Shown here in pieces: positions 23,905 through 34,443 of a stretch of DNA of 64,000 nt. The translations under genes were made by a program, and so were the position numbers. The notes under the pieces are model-generated. The model searched no databases and was not told the origin of the DNA. It saw only the letters and a program-made list of their open reading frames with translations. The stretch lies in NCBI GenBank assembly GCA_025890175.1, contig JANPYM010000018.1, positions 136,071 through 200,070 of the forward strand, read 5' to 3'. The stretch is from Ciborinia camelliae. Lineage: Eukaryota > Ascomycota > Leotiomycetes > Helotiales > Sclerotiniaceae. Positions within the stretch are counted from its first letter, which is position 1, and every line of letters begins with the position of its first letter.

Positions 23905-25376
23905 ATGTCTTCCAATTTCTATCTTGAGGATACCCCCGATGAGGTCAAAAATGCAAAGGTTGCTTATCCTCGGTTTACATGCTCAATGTTACCCCGCTGA
24001 CCATGAGATGATTAAGGGCCTTCATCTTATAACAATGTCAACGCCCAATGGCAAGAAGGTTCAGATCCTCCTTGAGGAATTGAAAGCAGCCTATGGCACC
24101 GAATGTAATAATTACCCTCCGGAATCAGGGGTTTCAATAACTGGACTGCAATCCAGATTCGGAAATCTCCATGTCCAAAACGCTGCCGTCCTTTGAGTGT
24201 AGCTTAATGTGCCAAATGGATTTAGCATTCTAAATACATCAAATATATCAAGAAAACTCAGTATATGAAATGGTTCTCAGAAAATCAAGAATGCCTTATT
24301 ATTGAACTGCAGTCCGGACCATTGAGAACCCTGCGTGGCATCAAGTTTAGAGAGTTTTGCTAATACTTGGATCAGACACTCACACTCTCTTGCATGTTAT
24401 GACCAATGAACAAAAGAAAGACTGGTTCTTGAAACTGAACCCCAATGGTACGTTAAGCTGGGAAGCTGCCTAGAGCTCGAGGCTCATTATTTTGCAGGCC
24501 GAATTCCCATTTTGGTTGATAATACAAAGACTCCCCCATTTCCTGTTATGGAGACTAGCGCAGAGCTTCTATACCTCTTGAAAGAGTACGATAGGAAGGA
24601 TTTGTTTGGGTTCAAGGATAAGTTGGAGAGAAGTGAGTGCCTTCAATGGCTGTTCTATTGGCATGGCAGCGTGAGCTTTTCGTCACCCTAACCATATAGC
24701 TCGACTAACTATTTTGTAGGGTGCTCCGGCAATTCAGATATTTTCCTTCTATGGCCCTGGAATCGTGGATCTTGATGATGTTCCCTTGACTCTACATATC
24801 TTGGAATTCCTACTCCTGGCCTGTTGCTTCAAACTTCAACATTTACTGATGACTTCAACTTTTAGTACCAAGGGCAAGTTAACTTTTTTGCCAAGCTTTC
24901 AAGTGAGAAAAATCCAGGTAAGAACCTGTTGCGTATCTCTGCATAGAACATTTGAGTAATATCGATGGGCGCATAGGAGCTCTGAAGAGATTCAGGGATG
25001 AGCATTTGCGCACTCTTGGAGTGCTCGAAATTCACCTGTCAGGTAAATATAACGGGGGGCCTCGTGATTACTTGGCTGGCAATGGAAAAGGAAAATATTC
25101 TGTTGCAGATATTGGAACTTGGCGTAAGTTATTTCGATGCTCTGTATGATGCCTTGATTGACATTGACTTACAGCATGGGTGAGTAATTGGGACTTCTCG
25201 GATGAAATTACGCAGGAAGATATGAATGCATTCCCGCATTTGTTGAAGTGGATTGGGAGAATTGCCGAGGTCAGTAATGTAATCCTTAATATCCGAATTA
25301 GGTGAATCTTGCTGATGGATAGAAACAGCGACCTGCCGTTCAAAGTGGAACTGCCAAAAGATGGGAAAATTGGTAA
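23905..25376 (+). pseudogene. Ure2-like glutathione S-transferase, probably broken
   Basis: Pieces of one GST lie in order on the plus strand: MSSNFYLEDTPDEV (23905), HLITMSTPNGKKVQILLEEL (about 24030), NEQKKDWFLKLNPNG (about 24400) followed after a good intron by IPILVDN and METSAELLYLL (thioredoxin-fold N domain), WLFYWHGSGAP (24640-24730), QGQVNFFAKLSSEKIQ (about 24870), RTLGVLEIHLSG, GKYSVADIGTW and AFPHLLKWIGRIAE, ending near TAA 25374-25376. Several junctions are clean GT-AG introns, but the codon after GTE reads Cys where Trp is expected, about 250 unexplained bases separate the first two blocks, an extra 100-bp stretch splits GAP from QGQ, and the splice after SEKIQ puts the next exon out of frame. 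Ure2-like GSTs conjugate or reduce with glutathione. An expressed gene with unusual introns is the alternative. Confidence 0.65.
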
Positions 25377-26571
25377 AATCGATTCGTCGAAAAGAACCTC
25401 AAATCACAAGTGTAAGAGTTTAGAGTTGTTCCGGGGGTCAAACAAGTGAATTTCGATGCATGTATCTACTTATCGGACTCCACTTTCTCGTTGTCCATTT
25501 AAAGTTGGACATTTGAGTTCTTTCCAACTGAAATAATCATCTCAGAACACCCAATTCCTTCCTAAGAACTGAAATATCAAAAGTATCAAAAACGCAGTTC
25601 TGAGCTTATAAATCATTTTGGTCCAAATCATCCATCTGATTGGCTAAGTTTTTGTATAGGTAGAAGGTATTCACCCGATTACTAGCGTTTCAGGATCCTG
25701 CATATAGTTCGGCTTTCCGCAGAAGACTTTGCTTTTCTCTACAACAACAAACAGCCAACTCGCAGAATTTGCAAAATGGAAAGGGTTTCCGATTTGCGGG
25801 AGCTGCTTTCTGGTTTGCAGGTGTGTTTTGTTTTTCTTGTGTCTCAAAGTTACTTTTCGCAGTAGTTGTCGCCTGTGCTTGTTAATTGTTGCTGCTCTTG
25901 CTCTTTACGTTGTGTGTTCGCTGCCAAACACAAAGTTCCCCTGTCAGAAAACTTTTACACAGTGAAGCGATACTTTCACTGATCAAGAGAGAAAGTCTCC
26001 ATTCGCAAGTAGAGGGGCGTCTACCTCTTATATCTAGAATCTTCGACTGAAAAAGAGTTTACTGCCATAGGTAAGCTTAAATGTTGCCGAAGCTCTTCAT
26101 TATTCAACTTGAGTAATAACAAACGATAAACAAAAACGTCGACAGCAGCACAGTGAACCTGTTTGTCTTCAGCACAATAGTAGTCTATTGAGCAACCTTG
26201 CCTTGCATTTCGTCCTGTAGATTGCTATTATGTAGCAACAGGGACTTTCCTCTGGCAAAAAGAAAACCTTATCTTCTTGAGCGGTACTACGGGACTATAT
26301 ATTTCACCTTTGGGTGGGAGGAGCAAGAGTTCCTTTTGGCCTTGGCAAATTTATACCAATTCACTCTCTCTCCGCTCTTGTGTCACTCTCGTGCCAACAA
26401 TAACTTATTAGCCATTAATTAGCCATCAATTAGCCATCAATCATTAGCCATCAATCAATATTTCTTTTTGGAAAGCTGTACACTTCCCATCTTCCAATTT
26501 AAAAACTAATCAATTATTCTTCCTTACGAACAGAAAATCAGATATTCTGTACCATCCAACTTTATTTCCGA
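25377..26571. other. Intergenic region, no gene recognised
   Basis: AT-rich, with ATTAGCCATCAATT repeats at about 26408-26456 just upstream of the SET gene. No supported coding frame. Confidence 0.5.
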
Positions 26572-27785
26572 ATGGATCCCACCACCGTTTATACGCCCAC
26601 ACTGGCAGAAGCCAGTCACTTCGAAGAATGGTTCAAAATAGCCATCAGTTGGAAAATTGGGAAGGTAAAACTTTGCAGTTCCCTTTGTGCGATGATTTAC
26701 ACTAACCTCAGCTTCAATATCAGGAGTATAGATCAGTGCCTTCTACAAAAGAAGAAAAGGTCGACCGGAGCAAGAGAGAACTGACGGGACTCTCAACACC
26801 ACCAGTTACTCCCTTGAAGCCAAAATTCCCGTCCTCCTTGAACTCTTCAGTGTCGGTCCGACCCTTCTCATTCAAATCTTCCTCGGCCCTTCCAGTTTCC
26901 AAATCTTCATCGTTGGCCCCGCCATTTTTCACGCCACCAACGGTAGTTGCAAACCCCGATCGTAAATCGGCAGTTGTCCTGGATTCTACTTCGCAATGGG
27001 TAGCTAACCTTCCCTCTCACCCCAAATCGTTGGCACCTCCATATGCTCCTCCTCCTCCCCAAGATCAACCCCCAGTGCAGATAGACAGATTTGAGAACGA
27101 GTTCTTCGACGTCAAAACATCCCCAAAGGGCGGTCTAGGTTGTTTCGCACGTACAGATATCCCATGTGGAACTATGATTCATTCCGAGGAACCTTTGTTT
27201 ATATGCTCGGTCCTGCAAGTCCATTACCACTTCGAACAGTTGACGGCTGAACAACAAGCTGCCTATTTGAATTTACATTGTTGGCAGGGTCTTGCTAGTC
27301 ACAAGATTGTTGCGATTTTTCAGACGAACCGGTATGTGTATCCACCATTCGCTTCACATCTCATTGCATGCGAAAGAACCTCATCACTAACGTACTACCC
27401 CTTCCACAGTTTCCACATTAACGGCGGGAAAGCTGGCATCTTCCTCAATTCTTCTCGCTTCAACCACGCCTGTCCTGGCTACCGAACTTGCAGCTACAGT
27501 TATGATAAAGACATCAAAAAAATGGTGTTCACAACCATCCTTGATATAACAAAGGGACAAGAGCTCACAATTGCGTATGCAACTGTCCCCAATGATCTAT
27601 ATCAAAATTATGGATTCTTCTGCGATTGCCCTGGTTGCCCCTCAAAGGATGATCAATACAAAAATTGGAAATGTGAGGACGATTTGAGGAAGAAGGCGCG
27701 GTTGGACGATAGCAAGGAGGTCGAATTTGAGCAAGAGACGTATCCCGTCAAATCTGCGTGGGAGAATGATGTTTATGAGTGGTAG
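26572..27785 (+). CDS. SET-domain protein (SMYD-like)
   Basis: Three exons, 26572-26664, 26724-27331, 27410-27785, giving 358 aa. A serine/proline-rich N-terminal region (to about residue 125) precedes the SET domain: FDVKTSPKGGLGCFARTDI (opening strand), SSRFNHACPG (the NHxC lysine-methyltransferase motif), KGQELTIAYA (ELTIxY motif) and a post-SET cysteine cluster CDCPGC. This is the catalytic set of S-adenosylmethionine-dependent lysine methyltransferases; many fungal relatives are unassigned. The second intron (78 bp) has GTATGT and CACAG borders and removing it joins R to FHINGG; it contains no stop and keeps frame if retained. The protein ends soon after the post-SET cluster, shorter than SMYD proteins that carry a helical C-terminal lobe. 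Confidence 0.85.
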
Positions 27786-28721
27786 GGGGGAAGTGGTGGT
27801 TCGTTGATGATGTGAGCGGAAGATATCTTTATTCGCGACTTAAGCAAAAGTTGCCTATCTGGTGGATGAATATTATGAAGAAAAGCTCTGCACTGGACTT
27901 TAACCCTGTATATTACTTGCCTTGGGGTCCCTGGAGTCCGAAATTGACGTTAAACTATACTGGCTACTATGAGGGATGTCAAGGGTGGAACACAAATTCG
28001 TTATTTTTAAGCTGGGGAGATTTATTAGTCAAAAATATGATAACCTTGAGAAACTCCTCTCTTCTTTGGTGATATGAAAGAGATCTTTCAAGTCCCTCGC
28101 ATCAGTTGGCAGAGGATCTTGAGCTCCAAGAAATCGAAAGTGCATAAAGGATTTACGACATGTCTTCTACCAAGGAGAAATTTCTTACGTGGAGCCAGGA
28201 ACGAAACATAAACACCATTATGATCCAAGTATTTGAAATCTTACATAAAGCTTCAATATTTATGCCTGTAACAATCAAAACTACAGTCTCCAAGCACCAA
28301 CATCCAAACCACCCCATTGCGTTTAAAAGTCTACAGAAATTAGAGATTCCATTCTCATGATTTGTAGCACCGGTTTAAACACACACATAATATATATATA
28401 TATATATCTTGAGGTTGCAGAAACCCCCATTTCATAAATACAATCATCTCATCCACCACATATACCCATCCAATACCTCTACCCACCTCACTCACTAAAA
28501 CGATCACAACGATCAAAACGATCAAAACGACAAAACCAAACCTCAATCTACCCACCAATCGCAGCTAAAACAGCTCTGGAAGGAGAAACGTCATCTGAGA
28601 TGCTTGCAGATGCATATATTTTCTCCCGTGAGACGTCTATATAAGTTGAAGGGAAGAGATGATGAATGGAATACTATGGGAAGGTTTGTAGGAAGTTTTA
28701 AGGGGGGACGAGGAGGCGGAG

Positions 28722-28763
28722 AGGGGGGGGAAGGGAGGGAAGGGAGGGAAGGGAGGGAAGGGA
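28722..28763. repeat. G-rich GGGAGGGAA repeat
   Basis: A run of eight G is followed by about four AAGGGAGGG units, giving many closely spaced GGG triplets on the plus strand, enough for G-quadruplex folding in principle. Confidence 0.75.
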
Positions 28764-29431
28764 AGAGGGATGAAGTGGAGTGGAGTGTAAGTTGTGTGGT
28801 TGTATAGTTGTATAGTTGGTTGGGAGGAAGAGGCTATGCAATATTTTGAGGAGCATGTGAATAGACTGTGGATGGAATATGGGGAGGTGAGATGAAAGGT
28901 GAGATGAAAGGGATGGAGACTAAAGGAAGAAGAAGAAGAAGAGAGAGGGGAGGAAAACTTATTGCTTGAAGCATGTCGATTTGCGTGACTAGGTACCGTA
29001 CCTTGCCTGGTTTGGATTGGATTGGTTTGGCTTTGGGTTCATTACATTGCAGAAAGGAACTAAGGATGGAATAGAAGATAAGGGTTTGAGTTTTTGTGGG
29101 ATTATCTGCAGGCGGGCTTGTAAATGGATTTATATCTATCAGGCACTAAGGTTGAATATATAGATAGTTGAGCAGATTTCTCTGATTATTACAGAGACTG
29201 ATTTATATTATACAGAAGTAAAAGATACTTCTACATCCAAAGAATTTGCATAAAGATATATAATGATAGAAAATAAGCCAAATGATAAAAGAGTTAAGAG
29301 AGATCTCAGGATCTAGGCTATCCATAAATCTAATTATATTAAAATAAATAGAAATTCACAAACAACAAGAAACAAGTCCCACCCGACCCTTATCTTTACT
29401 CTCATCTCAACTCCTCGCTCCACCTACCAGC

Positions 29432-29777
29432 CATACATGCATGTATGCTCCACATAAAAAAAAACAAATACCTCTCCCCAAATATCAAAAGCTTAAGAGC
29501 GCGACGCTCTTATGCCCCAATGACCCACTGCCTGTATATTAACGGTATACCGTTAATATACAGGACAATGTCACTGTCCGAAGCCCCTCCAATGGCTAAG
29601 CAGAAAGGCGGACAACATTCTCGAGAATGATGAATTCTACCGCTGCGCCAGCGAGGCGTAGGTGGGCTTGGATGTTTGCTCGCGTATTTGGTTTTATATG
29701 GGAGGGTTGGGAGGGATGTTGGAAGTTATGTAAGTTGATATGTATTATGCACCAGCGTGACAGTTACCAACGGTCAC
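29432..29777. repeat. Cluster of five palindromes/hairpins
   Basis: Five inverted repeats occur within 346 bp: a perfect 16-bp palindrome at 29432-29447 (half-site CATACATG); an 8-bp-arm hairpin at 29494-29512 (TAAGAGCG, loop CGA); a perfect 34-bp palindrome at 29531-29564 (half-site CCTGTATATTAACGGTA); a perfect 14-bp palindrome at 29616-29629 (half-site CATTCTC); and a 9-bp-arm hairpin with one mismatch at 29757-29777 (GTGACAGTT, loop ACC). No open frame or known element explains them. Confidence 0.85.
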
Positions 29778-29993
29778 AGTTCGGAATTCTTCGCGGCATA
29801 TCGCAATGTTTTTTCGCTGCATGGATGGATGGTAACCTATTCGCTTTCGCTCAACGTCACATTGCTCTTGGCAAGACAAGTTTTCTGGAATACCTTGTAC
29901 TGGAGAGATCTAGTTGGTCTTCTGCAAGTATTTTATTGTAAATAAACTATTTCCAAAAAATGCTCATTCCCTACCCTACTCCACCCCATCCCT

Positions 29994-30440
29994 TCAACCT
30001 GTAACCCCCTCTTCTCCACCCACCACATCCCCCTCCGACTTCCCAACACCCTTCTTCCTATTTCTATCCTTCGCTTTGCCCTTGATCTTTGCACTAACCG
30101 CCTCGTGCTTATTCTTCCACATCCCTCCATACCTATAGTCGGGATGTTTACCATCGCCATCGACTTCCCCTCCACTGACATCCTTCCAACACTTACCTGT
30201 ACATACGAAATGCCATTTCTTCGTCTCATCAACTTGGCACCGTATCAATACATCGCGATGTGTGTGGCATATAGTGCAGGGTTTGCTATGTGGTGATTGG
30301 GCAGCCGGTGAGGAGGTTGAGTTTGTAGATTGAGTGGTGGACTCGTCGGTATGGATGATGTTGACAACATGCTTCTCGGGAGATGTAGGATCTTGATTTT
30401 CCATAGTCGCATCCGTAGATGCGTCTCGTTTGTCCTGCAT
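29994..30440 (-). CDS. Conserved small fungal protein with Cys/His cluster
   Basis: Single exon, 148 aa, minus strand. The N-terminal 50 residues are Ser/Thr-rich and low-complexity. The core CTICHTHRDVLIRCQVD ... WHFVCTGKCWKDVSGG ... YRYGGMWKNKHE carries paired cysteines (CxxCH and CxGKC) that could bind one zinc. I recognise this core from uncharacterised proteins found across filamentous ascomycetes but know no function. The C terminus is basic (KIKGKAKDRNRKKGVGK), suggesting nucleic-acid or nuclear association; that is inference. Confidence 0.75.
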   Translation of the reverse strand: MQDKRDASTDATMENQDPTSPEKHVVNIIHTDESTTQSTNSTSSPAAQSPHSKPCTICHTHRDVLIRCQVDETKKWHFVCTGKCWKDVSGGEVDGDGKHPDYRYGGMWKNKHEAVSAKIKGKAKDRNRKKGVGKSEGDVVGGEEGVTG

Positions 30441-30964
30441 TGTGGTAGATCCTTGATTTCAATATGATGTGATATGAATAGAAACCCCAGTCCTGGTATC
30501 TTGAAATATCACGAGTCCTCCTGTCCTGACATCAAGCTCGGAAGTCGGTGCCGAAACTTTCCCATATTTGTGGTTGTGGCTATGGCTGTGGCTGTTGAAA
30601 TTTCAATGCTGCAATTATGGGAGATCATCCTAGGTATTATTAAGAAAGCAGCACTGTCTAAGCCACACACGGCGGCTTTCTGAAATATATGCTACGTCAT
30701 CTTGACTCCCTATTCCAGAGTTTGATCCAGTAGTTGATCCATGCATTTTGCGTTGCCAAGATTTGCAGCTGTCTTTGTTCTGAGGGTAAAAAAGTATATA
30801 ACGAAGTTGTTTCCGTTTGAAAGTTAACCCTCTCTATTATAACAACTTATAATAATTAAACCATATCCGAAATCTATCAACAAGAAGAAATCAATCTCAC
30901 ACATCACACATCATATATCACATCACCGACCTCAATCTTCCTCAATCTCAAGGTTAAAGACACC
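30441..30964. other. Divergent spacer with PMP3 promoter
   Basis: Contains a TATATAA element at 30795-30801, 164 bases before the PMP3 start, and a CA/TC-rich leader (ATCACACATCACAC) after it. Little else. Confidence 0.5.
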
Positions 30965-31304
30965 ATGGCAGCATCATCTTCCGTACGTACCCTTTATTGC
31001 CCATCCCATGATGCCCATCTGCTAGAAATGATTGAAACCCCTCTAACCATTTTCCCAGGCCGACGTCTTCGCATACATTGTTGCAATCTTCATCCCTCCT
31101 CTAGCAGTCCTACTCAAAGCTTCATGTGGAGCCGATTTTCTCATCAACATCTGTTTGACCATCCTTGGCTGGATTCCAGGTGTTATTCGTAAGTTTACGG
31201 TCTATTGTTACCTATGTATGTATTTTGTCGATATTTGCTTACGAATGGTGATAGATGCTTGGTATGTTATCTCAAAACATGATCCGGCGAGATATGCTCC
31301 ATGA
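30965..31304 (+). CDS. PMP3: Plasma-membrane proteolipid Pmp3 (UPF0057)
   Basis: Three exons, 30965-30982, 31059-31188, 31255-31304, giving 65 aa. The protein has the family's two membrane helices: YIVAIFIPPLAVLLKASCG and INICLTILGWIPGVIHAWYVI, with the hallmark PPLAV and LGWIPGxIHA motifs. In yeast, Pmp3 keeps plasma-membrane potential in check and its loss causes salt sensitivity; small paralogues are stress-induced. Both introns restore frame exactly (split His codon at the second). Its size is near the upper end of the family because of the short MAASSSAD leader. It neighbours the CAX exchanger, another ion-homeostasis gene, though the two are 1.4 kb apart and separately promoted. Confidence 0.95.
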
Positions 31305-32703
31305 AGAAGAGGTGCGATCGTCTCAGATACCTACTAGTAGATACCTACCTACCTAGATGCTGGTCATAATGCGTGGTGGGAATTCGGGTGATGAATCGTG
31401 ATGTGGATGGACCCGACCCTTCAGGGGTGTACGATTTTCGGGAAGATTTTGGCGTTAACGGTTGGGACTTGGTTGGAGAAACATAATATTTCAGAAGCGT
31501 TGTTGACATGTTATTTCTATACCAATTATAAGTTATACAATATCATGCGAAAATCGATTTATCATAAGAAGATAATAACTCTTTTACAGTGTACAGTACC
31601 TATACAGTATACTACACTCTCATACGACAAATTTCTAGAGCTGTATGTATTACATTTACGGTAATAGTACCGGTACTGTAATATCTACCTACCTAGTATT
31701 TGAAGACTCTTGGGATGATTGTCGGAAGATGAAGACGAATGTCAAGAAACCAGTACCGGTACTTCCCGTAAATAGAGTAGGTACGTACGTACATACTATA
31801 TAATTACTAGATAGATAGGAACATGGAAGGAAGGATCGAGCAAGTCCACTAGGTACTAGGTAGGTACTCGGTAGGTACTCGGTAGGTACTCGGTATGTAG
31901 GTACTCAAGCTGCCTTGGTCCAAGCGGAGGGAACCCTTTAACCTCTTGCTTCCCCTCTCTTGAGTCTCTTCAATGTTCATGTTGATTCTATTCTCACTTC
32001 AAATATTATTTTTAAACCCCCAACCGACTTGAACCTTATCCAACCTTTCATTTATAAGATGGAGGATTTATGCTAATGTTTAGAGTGCTATATCATTATC
32101 ATATCAGCTGAATACTCCGTACAGATTCAGATTTGGATTCACATTCACATACATTCCCATTCGTGGTTGCTGCTATTGGCGTGTCATCGTTACAATGTGC
32201 AGCTCGGCGCATATCGCGATTTCTTCAATTGGAATTGGGAGAATGCCACCAATCTTTGCTTGAACGAAATAGCCCAATGGATTAAAGGGCTAATTAATAC
32301 TGGCTTGCTGTTATCATTTCGACCGAGTCGTATGGCTCGATTGATGGTTAAAGGTTTGGTTTGATTTGGTTATTTTTAAGAAGTATTTCACTTCTTCTCG
32401 AAATCTTGTTCGTTCAAGTTGCTGTCGCCAAGATATCGGCTGGATGCTTGGCAGCTGTGTCCAAAATGTCTTGTTTTATTACTCCAGAGCTCCTGGGGAA
32501 TATTATTCATACTGTATTCTCATTTTTATTCACTACCAAGAGCCTACACTTCAATAGTGGATAACGCCCAGTGCCTTTGAACCCAACTAATTTCGCAGGT
32601 ACGAACGAACAATAAAACGAAATTCAGAGAGAACCAGAGAGGGCAACGACGACTTTCAATCTTTGATCTATTCCCTTCCACCTTCCAAAACCAAGTTCAC
32701 ATT
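31305..32703. other. Intergenic spacer with GGTAGGTACTC repeats
   Basis: Contains dispersed TACCTAC pieces (31330-31360, 31680-31700), an 11-bp repeat GGTAGGTACTC in about four copies at 31859-31905, and TACTCCGTA at 32113-32121. Two short overlapping ORFs near 32361-32564 are not recognised. Confidence 0.55.
32113..32121. promoter_or_regulatory. TACTCCGTA motif upstream of CAX gene
   Basis: Reverse complement of TACGGAGTA, 583 bases before the CAX start codon. Confidence 0.25.
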
Positions 32704-34443
32704 ATGGCTCGACAAACTCAAAGGCATGAATACAATACCACCAGCAGTTCCAGAGCACCGGAGGACGACATTGAAATGGCCACCACACCGCAGGCACAGA
32801 GACACACTGCAGAGGTTTCAGTAGAAACTACCGCTTCATCGACTACCGCACATCACAACTTATCGGAGACTTTGCACCATATGCTACCTACGCATAGAGT
32901 CAATCATAAGGGTTACAAAGTTACAAAGGGTATTCGGCCTGACGGGGAAAGTGGCAGAAAGGGCATACATCCGTTTCACTTCTTCAGGATATGTTGGGCC
33001 TCGACCAGTGATGCCTCTCGGCTGGTCAATATTCTATGGCCCGTTGTGCCTGCAGCCCTTGCCGTTCGATATGCTAGGCCAGAACTAAATCTGACGATAT
33101 TCATACTCAATTACATTGCTATGGTGCCTTGCGCAAATTTGATTGGATTCGCTGGACAGGAATTGGCCAGAAAACTGCCAAAGGTGTTTGGAATATTGTT
33201 AGAGACTACACTTGGCAGTATTGTCGAGATGATCCTTTTCATAATCCTTTTAACAAGGTTAGGGAACGCTACTCGTTTTATGTTTATACGCACTAACCCG
33301 GCGCACCAGAGATGAATATAATGTTATTCAAGCTGCAATTCTAGGCTCAATGTTAGCAACCTTGCTGTTGTGTTTGGGATTGTGCTTTTTCGTTGGTGGT
33401 CTGACACGAGACGGTAGGTTGAGTGAATTTTTATCCTTTGATTTCTCTCACTGAATGACATTTCAGAACAGGAGTTCGATGAAGCTGTTAGTGAAGTTGG
33501 AAGTGGATTGTTATTGACAGCGTAAGGAGATATTCTCATATACGTTTTGCATCTGACTGACTTTCCAAATAGTGGAATGGGTCTCATTGTACCCTCAGCA
33601 TTCGCAACAGCCTTGGAGATGAAAGGTTCTACGGCTCTCACGGAAGAAGTTATCGCAGAAAAAGTCCTCAATATTTCCCGCATCACTTCCATACTTCTTA
33701 TAATTGCTTATGCCACCTACGTCTTCTTCCAGATGCGAACTCATCACGGCATTTACGATGCTATTTTGGAAGCGGACGAACAGAAGGACGAGGATCGCCA
33801 CGAGGATCTGGAAAAAGACAAACTTACATTCACTGAGTGTATCATTGCTCTTGCAATCTCGCTTGCCCTAGTGACTCTCATCGCTATTAGTTTGGTTGAG
33901 CAGATTCCCAAGATCGTGGAGGACCGTGGAATATCTGATGCATTTATGGGCCTTATTCTTGTGCCTCTAGTTGAAAAGGCTGCCGAGCATCTTTCTGCGG
34001 TTGATGAGGCTTACGATAATCAAATGAACTTTGCATTATCTCATGTTCTAGGAGCAACAATCCAAACGGCATTGTTCAACGGCCCCTTAGTTGTTATTAT
34101 TTCTTGGGGTTTAGATAAGCATTTGGATCTTGACTTTGAGATGTTCGATATCGTCGTTTTGATTCTTGCTATTCTGGTTGTAGGAGGCTTTTTGCGGGAC
34201 CAAAAAAGCAATTACCTCGAGGGCGCTCTATGCGTGATTGTCTATATAATTATTGCAGTGGCAGCGTTCTTTTATCGTGAGTACAATATTTGGCTGTCGG
34301 AAACTCTCGAAGTCAATGATCTTTTTTCCCCTCATGTTATATTCCAGATAAGCTAACCTTGATATTTAGCAAACCCAGAAGAGACTGTTGTTACGGGAGA
34401 GGCGAGTGATACAGCGATAGAGGCCCTTCGGGCCCTTCTCTGA
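32704..34443 (+). CDS. CAX-family cation/proton exchanger, divergent
   Basis: Five exons: 32704-33257, 33310-33413, 33467-33521, 33573-34276, 34370-34443, giving 496 aa. After a hydrophilic 90-residue N terminus come about eleven helices in two repeats, separated by an acidic cytosolic loop (EADEQKDEDRHEDLEKDK), which is the Vcx1/CAX layout of vacuolar calcium/proton antiporters. Family landmarks LETTLGSIVEMILF, FFVGGL, SRITSILLIIAYATYVFFQ and the AAEHLSAV segment are clear. The two signature motifs are altered: the first reads GSIVEM where GNxxEL is usual, the second VEKAAEH where GNAAEH is usual. The ion-binding glutamates themselves remain. This suggests a divergent paralogue with changed selectivity or function rather than the main vacuolar exchanger. 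Confidence 0.9.

Larger units (their letters stand above)
27786..29993. other. Long gene-free spacer with G-rich and palindromic sequence
   Basis: 2.2 kb without a supported gene. Holds an (AT)n tract near 28390-28406, ACGATCAAA repeats near 28499-28530, a GGGAGGGAA tract at 28722-28763, GAAGAA runs near 28925-28945 and the palindrome cluster at 29432-29777. A 97-codon open frame at 27779-28072 follows the SET gene but resembles nothing known. Confidence 0.55.

Noticed and set aside
27779..28072. Extra C-terminal exon of the SET protein
   Set aside because: No consensus splice pair gives a continuation with SMYD-like helices, and the frame is not recognisable.
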